Origin: Paenibacillus alkalitolerans
Lineage (GTDB): Bacteria; Bacillota; Bacilli; Paenibacillales; YIM-B00363
DNA: 45,483 nt
Assembly: GCF_016482785.1 (NCBI RefSeq)
Contig: NZ_JAEMXM010000026.1
Coordinates: forward strand, 1-45,483
Direction of reading: 5' to 3'
The notes below the pieces were generated by a model, which did no database searches, had not been told where the DNA came from, and was given only the letters and a program-made list of their open reading frames with translations. The number at the start of each line of letters is the position of its first letter. Position 1 is the stretch's first letter. The translations under genes were made by a program, and so were the position numbers. Positions 33,618 through 42,631 of the stretch are shown piece by piece.

Positions 33618-35420
33618 ATGACTACGACCACCGCTCAACTGCCCAAACGAGCCGACGTGCCGGCGGAGCACCAATGGAAGCTGGAGGATATTTATCCTTC
33701 GCAAGAAGCATGGAACAAAGAGTATCAAGAAGTGAAAACCTTGCTCGGCGACGTGCAGCAGTATCACGGAAAACTTAACGATGCGGCGCAGCTGAAAGCT
33801 TGTTTCGAGCTCGAAGATAAAATATCGATGCTGATCGAGCGCCTCTACGTTTACTCGAATATGCGGCACCATCAAGATATGGCGGATCCTACATACCAAG
33901 CGCTGTCGGATAAATCGAAGAAGCTGTCCGTCGAAGTGGGCGAAGCGCTCTCGTTCATTACGCCGGAAGTGTTGACCTTGTCCGAGGAGCAGCTGAAAGA
34001 GTTCATCGCAAATCCGGACCTCGCGGATTACAAACATACGCTGGAAGAGATGCTCCGCCAAAAGCCCCACGTGCTGTCCAAAGCGGAGGAAGCGCTGCTC
34101 GCTCAAGTGGGCAACATTTCGCAAGCGCCGGGCACGATCTTCGGCATGCTCAATAACGCGGATATGAAGTTCCCGAAGATCAAAAACGAAAAAGGCGAAG
34201 AAGTCGAACTGACGCACGGCCGTTACATTCAATTTCTGGAGAGCCGCAACCGTGAAGTCCGCGAGAATGCGTTCAAAGCGATGTACGCCACTTACTCCAA
34301 GCAAAAAAACACGCTCGCGGCAACGCTCAGCGCGAATGTGACGAAAAATTTGTTCTATTCCAAAGCGCGGAAATACCCGTCGGCGCTCGAGGCTTCACTA
34401 TACGGCGACAACATCCCGAAAGAGGTTTACACGAACCTCATCTCGACCATCCATGAGCATTTGCCGCTTCTTCACCGCTACATGAACTTGCGCAAGAAGC
34501 TGCTCGGGGTGAACGAATTGCACATGTACGACTTATTCACGCCGCTTGTCGACGAGTTCGATATGGACGTTTCATATGAAGAAGCGAAGAAGACCGTCAA
34601 AGACGCGTTGAAGCCGCTGGGCGACGATTACTTGAACGTGCTCCAGTCCGGTTACGACGAAGGATGGATCGATGTCTACGAGAACGAAGGCAAGCGATCT
34701 GGCGCGTATTCCTGGGGCGCATACGGCACGCATCCGTACGTGCTTCTCAACCATAAGGACAATCTGAACTCCATGTTCACGCTTGCGCACGAGATGGGCC
34801 ACGCGCTCCACTCGTACTACTCCGATAAGGAACAGAAGTACCGCGACGCGCAGTACACGATCTTCCTCGCGGAAGTGGCGTCCACGCTCAACGAAGCGCT
34901 GCTGATGGACTACATGTTAAAGCGTACGGATGATACGAAGGAAAAAATGTACCTGCTCACCTACTACGCCGATCAATTCCGCACCACCGTGTTCCGTCAA
35001 ACGATGTTCGCGGAGTTCGAGAAAATCATTCACGAAAAGGCGGAAGCGGGCGAATCGTTCACCCCGCAATTGTTGAGCGAAATATATTACGACTTGAACA
35101 AAAAGTACCACGGCGAAGGAATGGTCGTCGATCAGGACATCGAGATGGAGTGGGCGCGCATTCCGCACTTCTATACGAGCTTCTACGTGTACAAATACGC
35201 GACCGGCTTCTCGGCGGCGACGTCGTTCGCTAAGCAAATTCTCGAGGAGGGAGACCCGGCGGTGGACCGTTACCTCGGTTTCCTCAAGAGCGGCGGCAGC
35301 GACTTCTCTATCAACATCCTCAAGAGAGCCGGCGTCGATATGTCTTCCCCGGAACCGATTCGCCAAGCGATGAGCGTGTTTGAGGATTTGATCGAAGAGA
35401 TGGAAAAATACGCGAAGTAA
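33618..35420 (+). CDS. pepF: Oligoendopeptidase F (M3B metallopeptidase)
   Basis: A 600-residue zinc metallopeptidase that hydrolyses oligopeptides of roughly 7-17 residues in the cytoplasm. The zinc site is LAHEMGHALHSYY with the third ligand glutamate in FLAEVASTLNE. The start MTTTTAQLPKRADVPAEHQWKLEDIY and the PepF-specific FVDEFDMDVSYEEA-like region fit the family. ATG 33618 has GGAGGG 6 bases upstream and gives the usual N-terminus. The frame is open to ATG 33525; the extra 31 residues read like a signal or lipoprotein leader and are described separately. A strong terminator follows at 35426. Confidence 0.92.
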   Translation: MTTTTAQLPKRADVPAEHQWKLEDIYPSQEAWNKEYQEVKTLLGDVQQYHGKLNDAAQLKACFELEDKISMLIERLYVYSNMRHHQDMADPTYQALSDKSKKLSVEVGEALSFITPEVLTLSEEQLKEFIANPDLADYKHTLEEMLRQKPHVLSKAEEALLAQVGNISQAPGTIFGMLNNADMKFPKIKNEKGEEVELTHGRYIQFLESRNREVRENAFKAMYATYSKQKNTLAATLSANVTKNLFYSKARKYPSALEASLYGDNIPKEVYTNLISTIHEHLPLLHRYMNLRKKLLGVNELHMYDLFTPLVDEFDMDVSYEEAKKTVKDALKPLGDDYLNVLQSGYDEGWIDVYENEGKRSGAYSWGAYGTHPYVLLNHKDNLNSMFTLAHEMGHALHSYYSDKEQKYRDAQYTIFLAEVASTLNEALLMDYMLKRTDDTKEKMYLLTYYADQFRTTVFRQTMFAEFEKIIHEKAEAGESFTPQLLSEIYYDLNKKYHGEGMVVDQDIEMEWARIPHFYTSFYVYKYATGFSAATSFAKQILEEGDPAVDRYLGFLKSGGSDFSINILKRAGVDMSSPEPIRQAMSVFEDLIEEMEKYAK

Positions 35421-35425
35421 GAACG

Positions 35426-35455
35426 AACCTCCCCGCGATTAGATCCGGGGAGGTT
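35426..35455 (+). terminator. Terminator of pepF
   Basis: AACCTCCCCG (35426-35435) pairs perfectly with CGGGGAGGTT (35446-35455), 10-base loop, followed by TTG. It begins 6 bases after the stop codon. Confidence 0.85.
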
Positions 35456-35486
35456 TTGTATGGGGCACGGTGCGCCATATCTCCGC

Positions 35487-35511
35487 AACAAACAATGCAC
35501 ATGACTCCGGT
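35487..35511 (+). repeat. 25-bp direct repeat, left copy
   Basis: This sequence, from AACAAACAATG through CATGACTCCGGT, recurs at 36467-36491 with a single C/T difference. The two copies are 980 bp apart and enclose the AT-rich carbamoyltransferase gene. Confidence 0.85.
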
Positions 35512-35606
35512 CGATCGTTTATTCGATTTAAACCGACAACCGGGCTGTTCAAATTTAGACTCTGATATATTTATTCGTATCGATACTGTAGAAAGGAAAC
35601 AAGCAC

Positions 35607-36452
35607 ATGAACTTATTGGACATTGACGAACTGACTTCGAATCAAATAACCGATATCTTTGATTTAGCCGATAAGCTGAGATTTGGAAAAGAAGAACTTT
35701 CATTAAGCGGCCGAACCTTTATTTTATTTTTCCCCGAATCGAGCCTCAGAACAAGAATTACTTTTGAAAAAGGTATTAAAGATTTAGGAGGACAATGCAT
35801 ACTGTTTCCCCCGGATGCGCTCGATAAGAGGGAGAGGCTGGATGATGTCATTAAATATACAGAAAATTGGGCTGATGGTGTCATTATCAGGCATCCGCAA
35901 TTCTCGAAAATCAAGGAGTTATCAAGGCAATCGTCCATACCCGTCATTAATGCAATGACGTCCGATAACCATCCGTGCGAAATATTATCAGATCTATATA
36001 CCATCAGTAAAATGAAAGAAAACTATAAAGAACTGGTATACACATTTGTAGGTCACGCAGGCAATATTTCAAGATCGTGGATGAAAATTGCGAAAGTGAT
36101 GAATCTTCAATTTCACCATGTATGTATAAGCGGACAAGAATTGGGCGAACAGTCCCGTAACTATCAATTTCACACAAATCTTGAAGAAATATTGCCGAAA
36201 AGCGATGTAATCTTGACGGATTCCTTGCCGAATGAACTGCGAACAAATGAGTACATCAGTAAATATCAAATAACGTTGGACAGAATGAAGTTAACCAAAA
36301 AAGGATCGATTTTGAACCCGTGTCCCCCTTTTTACCGGAATGAAGAAGTCAGTGAAGATGCTGTTTCTTCTAACTATTTTGTCGGGCATGCATTTAAGAA
36401 AAATTTGATTCATGTACAACAAGCGGTTATTTTATATTGTCTGAACAACTAA
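35607..36452 (+). CDS. Aspartate/ornithine carbamoyltransferase-family protein
   Basis: A 281-residue member of the ATC/OTC fold family, about 25-50 residues shorter than standard enzymes. The carbamoyl-phosphate site is present as ESSLRTR (44-50, the STRTR motif) and HPCE (122-125, usually HPxQ). The C-terminal substrate region reads NPCPPFYRNEEV, like the HPGP loop of ATC, and lacks the OTC DxxxSMG motif. The substrate is therefore unclear. The gene is strikingly AT-richer than all neighbours, with AT-ending codons, and is enclosed by 25-bp direct repeats. I read it as horizontally acquired. AAAGGAAA lies about 7 bases before ATG 35607. Confidence 0.8.
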   Translation: MNLLDIDELTSNQITDIFDLADKLRFGKEELSLSGRTFILFFPESSLRTRITFEKGIKDLGGQCILFPPDALDKRERLDDVIKYTENWADGVIIRHPQFSKIKELSRQSSIPVINAMTSDNHPCEILSDLYTISKMKENYKELVYTFVGHAGNISRSWMKIAKVMNLQFHHVCISGQELGEQSRNYQFHTNLEEILPKSDVILTDSLPNELRTNEYISKYQITLDRMKLTKKGSILNPCPPFYRNEEVSEDAVSSNYFVGHAFKKNLIHVQQAVILYCLNN

Positions 36453-36466
36453 GGGAGCTCTACCAA

Positions 36467-36491
36467 AACAAACAATGTACATGACTCCGGT
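36467..36491 (+). repeat. 25-bp direct repeat, right copy
   Basis: Second copy of the repeat at 35487-35511, beginning 14 bp after the carbamoyltransferase stop codon. The part CATGACTCCGGTT (36480-36492) also occurs inverted at 42508-42520. Confidence 0.85.
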
Positions 36492-36544
36492 TCGGCATCG
36501 GCCACCAAATCCAAGCAACAACTTGACTCGTCGATCTTACCTCT

Positions 36545-36610
36545 CCGGAGTTATAGTCATAATTATTTTCGAAGATATGTCCCCCTTGATACACCAGTTC
36601 TTGGAAAATC
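36545..36610 (+). repeat. Diverged intergenic repeat, copy a
   Basis: From CCGGAGT to TTGGAAAATC this stretch aligns with 42510-42575, with several differences spaced three bases apart (CCGGAGTTATAGTCATAAT against CCGGAGTCATGGTGATGAT). The pattern suggests remnants of one coding sequence. It lies between the direct repeat and the pdhD stop codon. Confidence 0.45.
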
Positions 36611-36651
36611 AAAAGAGCCCCGCCCTTAGACGAGACTCAAAAGGTATACAA

Positions 36652-38064
36652 TTATTTATTCATTTGATGAACGCTGTGGCCGAGCGCGCCTTCGGCGGCT
36701 TCCATGACGACTTCGCCGAGGGTCGGATGAGCGTGGATCGTAAGCGCGATGTCTTCGAGCGTAGCCGCCATTTCAATCGCCAGGCCGATCTCGGCGATTA
36801 AGTTCGACGCCTCCGGGCCTACGATTTGCGAGCCGAGCACGAGTCCGGTTTCTTTGTCGGCTACAACCTTGACGTAGCCTTCCGCATTGCCGAGAGCCAG
36901 CGCGCGGCCGTTGGCGCCGAAGGAGAATCGGCCGGTAACAACGGTGTAGCCTTTCTCTTTGGCTTCGGTTTCGCTCAAACCGACGCTCGCGATCTCCGGA
37001 TCCGAGAACACGACGGCCGGAATGCACTTGTAATCGATGACGCTGTTATGGCCGGCAATAACTTCCGCCGCTACTTTACCTTCGTAAGACGCCTTATGCG
37101 CAAGAGCGGGACCGTCGACGATGTCGCCGATCGCATAGATGTTTTCCACGCTTGTGCGGCACTTGTCGTCGATCTCGATGAGACCGCGGTCGGTCATTTT
37201 GACGCCTATGTTTTCAAGCCCGATATCGTTCGTGTTCGGTCTGCGGCCGACGGTAACCAACACGTATTCCGCGGTAACGGTCTTCTCTTCGTCGCCGACC
37301 TTGAAAGTCACGGTAACGTCTTTATCGGTCGCTTCGGATTTTTGCGCAAGTGCCTTCGTATGAATCTCAACGTCCGATTTCTTCAAGTTGCGCGCAACCA
37401 ACTGGCTCAACTGCTTCTCGAATCCGGGCAAAATGCTGTCCGCACCCTCGAGGATCGTGACTTTCGTGCCGAACTTCGCGAACGTCTGGCCGAGCTCGAC
37501 TCCGATGTACCCGCCGCCGATAACGACCATGCTTTGCGGAATATGGTCGAGCTCGAGCGCTTCGTCGGACGAAAGAATGCGGCCGCCGAACGGGAACGGC
37601 TTTAATTCAATCGGCCGGGAACCGGTCGCAATGACGCAGTGCTTGAATTGATAACGCACGGCGTCGTCTTCGGTGGACACCGTCAGCACATTCGGTTCGT
37701 TGAAGAAAGCTTCTCCGGAAACAAATTCGATCTTATTGCCTTTAAAAAGCTGACCGATGCCTCCGGTCAATTTGTTTACGACGGATTGCTTCCATTCCTG
37801 CACTTTCTTGAAGTCGACTTTTACATCGCCGGCCGTAATGCCGGTCTCTTCCCCGTGCTTCATCGATTCGTAACGATGAGCCGCGGAGATGAGCGCCTTG
37901 GATGGGATGCAGCCTCTGTTCAAGCAAACTCCGCCGATTTCGCGCCGGTCGACGACAACGACGCTCTTTCCGAGCTGGGCCGCGCGGATGGCGGCCACAT
38001 AACCGCCGGGACCCGCGCCGATGACGATCACATCCACTTCCGTGCTGAAGCTGCCTACGACCAT
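36652..38064 (-). CDS. pdhD: Dihydrolipoyl dehydrogenase (E3)
   Basis: A 470-residue FAD-disulfide oxidoreductase, E3 of the pyruvate dehydrogenase complex, which reoxidises dihydrolipoamide with NAD+. It has the FAD site VIVIGAGPGGYVAAIRAAQLG, the redox-active disulfide GGVCLNRGCIPSKAL, the NAD site VIGGGYIGVELGQTFAKFG and the C-terminal HAHPTLGEVVMEAAEGALG with the catalytic His-Glu pair. GGAGGTG lies 10 bases before ATG 38064, within the end of the E2 gene. It is the last gene of the minus-strand pdhABCD operon. A serine-rich N-terminus (MVVGSFSTEVD) is a small extension. Confidence 0.95.
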   Translation of the reverse strand: MVVGSFSTEVDVIVIGAGPGGYVAAIRAAQLGKSVVVVDRREIGGVCLNRGCIPSKALISAAHRYESMKHGEETGITAGDVKVDFKKVQEWKQSVVNKLTGGIGQLFKGNKIEFVSGEAFFNEPNVLTVSTEDDAVRYQFKHCVIATGSRPIELKPFPFGGRILSSDEALELDHIPQSMVVIGGGYIGVELGQTFAKFGTKVTILEGADSILPGFEKQLSQLVARNLKKSDVEIHTKALAQKSEATDKDVTVTFKVGDEEKTVTAEYVLVTVGRRPNTNDIGLENIGVKMTDRGLIEIDDKCRTSVENIYAIGDIVDGPALAHKASYEGKVAAEVIAGHNSVIDYKCIPAVVFSDPEIASVGLSETEAKEKGYTVVTGRFSFGANGRALALGNAEGYVKVVADKETGLVLGSQIVGPEASNLIAEIGLAIEMAATLEDIALTIHAHPTLGEVVMEAAEGALGHSVHQMNK

Positions 38065-38070
38065 GTCCCG

Positions 38071-39405
38071 TTACACCTCCATAATGAGCAGTTCCGGATC
38101 TTCCAAGAGCTGCTTAATGTGGTTCATTGCATACTGCGCCGTAGCGCCGTCGATGAGACGGTGGTCGAAGCTCAGTGACAATGCCATCATTTGACCGACC
38201 GTAATTTCCCCGTTTTTCACGACAGGCTTTTCCGATATGCGCCCCGTGCCGAGTATGGCGACCTCAGGGAAGTTGATGACCGGCGTAAAGAACATGCCGC
38301 CTGCGGAGCCGATGTTCGTGATGGAAATCGTGCTGCCTTTCAATTCGTGCGGCGCCAGCTTGCCGTCGCGGCCGCGCGTCGCGAGATCGCGAATTTCTGC
38401 CGCAATCTTATATATATTCTTGCGGTCCGCGTCGGAGACGACCGGAACGATCAAGCCGTTATCCGTATCGGTCGCGATTCCGATATTGTAATACTTCTTA
38501 TATACGATTTCGTTCTTTTCTTCGTCAAGCATGGCGTTCAAGGCCGGATATTCGCGGACGGCGGCGACGAGCGCCTTCACGATGAACGGCAAGTACGTCA
38601 GCTTGACGCCTTTCTTCTCCGCGATCGGCTTCGCGCGCTCGCGCAATTTGACGAGGGCGGTCACGTCCACCTCGTCCATGATCGTTACGTGCGGTGCGGT
38701 ATACACCGACTTGACCATCGCTTGGGCGATCACCTTGCGGATGCCCTTGAACGGAACGCGCTCTTCGACGCGTTCGCCGGCCGGCGCCGCCGCAGCGGCA
38801 GTCGCCGGTTTTGCCGCGGCTTCCGCTGCCGCCGCCGGAGCTTCCGCAGCCGGTTGAGCGGCTCCCGGCGTAAAGCCCAGGACGTCTTCCTTCGTAATGC
38901 GTCCGTTCTTGCCGGAGCCTCGCACTTGCGCGAGGTTCACGCCTTTCTCCCGAGCGAGCTTGCGCACGCTCGGGGTCGCAAGCACGGGCCCGCCGGCGGC
39001 ATTGCCCGCATCTGCTGCTGCCGCAGCCGCCGGTTGAGCGGCAGGCGCCGGCGCAGCCGGAGCTTCAGCAGCGGGTGCCGGAGCGGGCGCAGCCGGGGCA
39101 GGAGCCGCGGGCGCTTCCGCCGCAGCCGCTCCGCCATGGCCGTGCGCCGCTTGCGGAACTTCGCCTTCCGCATCGATAACGGCAAGCACGTCACCTACCA
39201 CGGCAACCGTACCTTCGTTGACCTTCAGTTCTTTCACGGTGCCGGTAACCGGAGAGGGAACTTCCACGACGGCTTTATCGTTTTGCACTTCCATCAATAT
39301 GTCGTCTTCTTTGATCGCATCTCCCGGCTTCACGTGCCATTTTACAATCTCGCCTTCATGCAAGCCTTCTCCAAGCTCAGGCATCCGATATTCAAATACG
39401 GCCAT
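38071..39405 (-). CDS. pdhC: Dihydrolipoamide acetyltransferase (E2)
   Basis: A 444-residue E2 core of the pyruvate dehydrogenase complex, transferring the acetyl group from lipoamide to CoA. Layout: one lipoyl domain (1-80, lipoylated K44 in [10 protein letters not shown]), a long Ala/Pro-rich flexible linker (about 85-130), the E1/E3-binding domain ([36 protein letters not shown]), a second Ala-rich linker and the catalytic domain with [10 protein letters not shown] near residue 418. Only one lipoyl domain is normal for Gram-positives. The gene follows E1-beta by 24 bp. The repetitive linker DNA (GCN/CCN codons) is prone to in-frame length changes. Confidence 0.95.
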   Translation of the reverse strand: MAVFEYRMPELGEGLHEGEIVKWHVKPGDAIKEDDILMEVQNDKAVVEVPSPVTGTVKELKVNEGTVAVVGDVLAVIDAEGEVPQAAHGHGGAAAAEAPAAPAPAAPAPAPAAEAPAAPAPAAQPAAAAAADAGNAAGGPVLATPSVRKLAREKGVNLAQVRGSGKNGRITKEDVLGFTPGAAQPAAEAPAAAAEAAAKPATAAAAAPAGERVEERVPFKGIRKVIAQAMVKSVYTAPHVTIMDEVDVTALVKLRERAKPIAEKKGVKLTYLPFIVKALVAAVREYPALNAMLDEEKNEIVYKKYYNIGIATDTDNGLIVPVVSDADRKNIYKIAAEIRDLATRGRDGKLAPHELKGSTISITNIGSAGGMFFTPVINFPEVAILGTGRISEKPVVKNGEITVGQMMALSLSFDHRLIDGATAQYAMNHIKQLLEDPELLIMEV

Positions 39406-39429
39406 GTCCGCACCTCCTGTTCGTCCAAT

Positions 39430-40410
39430 TTAGAAATCAAGCACTTGATTGATCGCGTCAACGACCCGCTTCGGATTAGGCAGCCATTCGTCTTCGATTT
39501 GACCGAACGCAACCACCGTGTCCGGCGCGGCTACGCGCAGTACGGGCGCTTCCAAGTGAAGTATCGCTTTTTCGTTGATTTGCGCAATAATTTCCGCCGC
39601 CGCTCCCGATGTCTTCTGAGCCTCTTGCACGACGATGGCGCGGTTCGTTTTCTTAATCGACTCTACGACCGTCTCGATATCGATCGGCATGACCGTGCGA
39701 AGGTCGATAACTTCCACGCTTATCCCGCGGGACTTCTCAATCTCTTCCGCAGCTTTCAAAGACGTATGAACCATCGCCCCGTAAGTGACGATCGTTACAT
39801 GCTTGCCTTCCTTCACCACATTCGCTTTCCCGATCGGCACCGTGTACTCGCCTTCCGGCACTTCGGCTCGAAACGATCGGTACAGCTTCAAGTGTTCCAT
39901 GAAAAATACGGGATCGTTGTCGCGAATGGCGGAAATCATAAGTCCTTTCGCATCGTACGGGTTCGACGGGATAACCACTTTGATTCCCGGGGTTTGCAAG
40001 AACAAGCCTTCCAAGGAATCCACGTGAAGCTCCGGAGCTTTTACTCCGCCGCCGAACGGCGTCCGGAACACGATCGGTGCGTTGTAACGTCCGCCGGAGC
40101 GGTACCGCATACGCGCCGCCTGCGAAACGATTTGGTCCATCGTTTCAAAGACGAACCCGATGAATTGTATTTCCATGACAGGGCGAAATCCCTGAATCGC
40201 CAAACCTACCGCCAGACCGCCGATGCCGGATTCCGCAAGCGGCGTATCGAACACCCGCTTATCCCCGAATTGCTTCTGCAGTCCTTCAGTCGCGCGAAAC
40301 ACGCCGCCGACGTGGCCGACGTCTTCCCCGAACAACATCACGTTCGGGTCCCGCTCCAGCTCAACGCGCATGCCGTCGCGGATCGCTTCGATCATCGTCA
40401 TATTAGCCAT
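39430..40410 (-). CDS. pdhB: Pyruvate dehydrogenase E1 component, beta subunit
   Basis: A 326-residue E1-beta subunit, half of the thiamine-diphosphate heterotetramer that decarboxylates pyruvate. Family stretches: [104 protein letters not shown]. The ThDP-activating glutamate lies in LAESGI. It starts 2 bp after the E1-alpha stop codon, with GAGGGGAGAAATAATC carrying the ribosome site, so translation is likely coupled. Confidence 0.95.
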   Translation of the reverse strand: MANMTMIEAIRDGMRVELERDPNVMLFGEDVGHVGGVFRATEGLQKQFGDKRVFDTPLAESGIGGLAVGLAIQGFRPVMEIQFIGFVFETMDQIVSQAARMRYRSGGRYNAPIVFRTPFGGGVKAPELHVDSLEGLFLQTPGIKVVIPSNPYDAKGLMISAIRDNDPVFFMEHLKLYRSFRAEVPEGEYTVPIGKANVVKEGKHVTIVTYGAMVHTSLKAAEEIEKSRGISVEVIDLRTVMPIDIETVVESIKKTNRAIVVQEAQKTSGAAAEIIAQINEKAILHLEAPVLRVAAPDTVVAFGQIEDEWLPNPKRVVDAINQVLDF

Positions 40411-40412
40411 GA

Positions 40413-41531
<1,119 letters not shown>

Positions 41532-41677
41532 TCAATTTGTAATTAGTACAGACTTCAATGATTATATAATACAAATATGCATTATGCTATACCGATGCAC
41601 GAAAAAATTGATTTTTTCTGTTATAATTGTTGACGATTATGAACTAGTACAGTTTATAAAGAAAGCAGGTGCCACGG

Positions 41678-42409
41678 TTGAATCAAGAAGCATATGCACG
41701 GCGAACCGTGCAAAAAGAAACCGTTACTTCGCGCTATTTGGATAAAGAACGTCCGCTGCGCGTGTTTTTGCCGCCGGGATACAACGACCTCGTATCGCAC
41801 CGCGTCGTATATTGCCAGGACGGCGAGGAATGCTTCAACTTCGGTCGAATCGCCACGCACGCCACCCGGCTTATTCTTGAAGAAGGTGTGGAGCCGTTCA
41901 TCATCGTCGGAGTGGATGTCGACATGCCGAACCGGACGGCGGAATACGCACCCGACGGGGATCGCTTTCATGCATACTGCCGTTTCTTTCTGGAGGAATT
42001 GATGCCGTTTGTTGAAGGTCGCTATCCCATTCGTTCAGGCGAAGGCGACCGGGTACTCGTCGGCGACAGCTTGGGCGGCACGGTCTCTCTACATCTTTCC
42101 CTACAAGCTCCCCATCTAATTCAAAAAGTGGTCTCATTGTCCGGCGCATTCCTGCAGCCGTCCATTGACGCCGTTAAAAACTCGAATGATTTGTCCTGGC
42201 TTCATCTGTATCAACTTATCGGCACGGATGAAACAGAGGTGGAGACAACGCGCGGCGTGTTCGACTTCCTTTCTTGGAACCGAATAATGAAGCAAGCGTT
42301 GGAACGGAAGAACGCGAAAATCGATTATGTTGAGAAACCGGGAAAACATCTATGGGGATTTTGGCAAAACGAGTTGCCGGAAGCATTACGGTGGGCGTTT
42401 GCGGATTAA
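41678..42409 (+). CDS. Alpha/beta-hydrolase esterase (BesA/YbbA-like)
   Basis: A 243-residue putative esterase of the Esterase D/enterochelin-esterase-like family. The nucleophile elbow is VGDSLGGTVSLHLS, the oxyanion region near VVYCQDGEE, the acid is probably in LIGTDETEVE and the histidine is in EKPGKHLWGFW. It lacks a signal peptide, so it acts in the cytoplasm; ferric-siderophore ester cleavage is one family activity, but no siderophore gene is adjacent. The TTG at 41678 has AGGTG 6-7 bases upstream; a GTG at 41669 lies inside that site. TTGACG at 41630 with TATAAA at 41655 is a possible promoter with a long 19-base spacer. Confidence 0.82.
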   Translation: MNQEAYARRTVQKETVTSRYLDKERPLRVFLPPGYNDLVSHRVVYCQDGEECFNFGRIATHATRLILEEGVEPFIIVGVDVDMPNRTAEYAPDGDRFHAYCRFFLEELMPFVEGRYPIRSGEGDRVLVGDSLGGTVSLHLSLQAPHLIQKVVSLSGAFLQPSIDAVKNSNDLSWLHLYQLIGTDETEVETTRGVFDFLSWNRIMKQALERKNAKIDYVEKPGKHLWGFWQNELPEALRWAFAD

Positions 42410-42500
42410 TATCAGCTAAAATAACAGGCCTCCGATTCGCGATTGGATAATATTAGGTGGTTATCCGCGGTTACTATCCTTTGGCCGTGCGGTATACTTA

Positions 42501-42575
42501 ACTCCGGAACCGGAGTCATGGTGATGATTTATTTTGAGGAGAACCAGTGAACCGAACACCATTATTTGGAGAATC
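42501..42575. repeat. Diverged intergenic repeat, copy b, with palindrome
   Basis: ACTCCGG-AA-CCGGAGT (42501-42516) is a perfect 7-bp palindrome. Its right part, AACCGGAGTCATG (42508-42520), is the inverse of CATGACTCCGGTT at 36480-36492. The following bases to about 42575 align with 36545-36610. Confidence 0.5.
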
Positions 42576-42590
42576 CGATGATTCAGATAA

Positions 42591-42617
42591 CAAAGAACCC
42601 CCTCTATAAGGAGGGGG
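42591..42617 (-). terminator. Terminator of the SLH protein gene
   Basis: On the minus strand CCCCCTC (42617-42611) and GAGGGGG (42604-42598) form a perfect 7-bp stem with a 6-base loop, followed by TTCTTTG. It begins 14 bases after the stop codon. Confidence 0.8.
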
Positions 42618-42631
42618 CCGGAAACCTTCGT

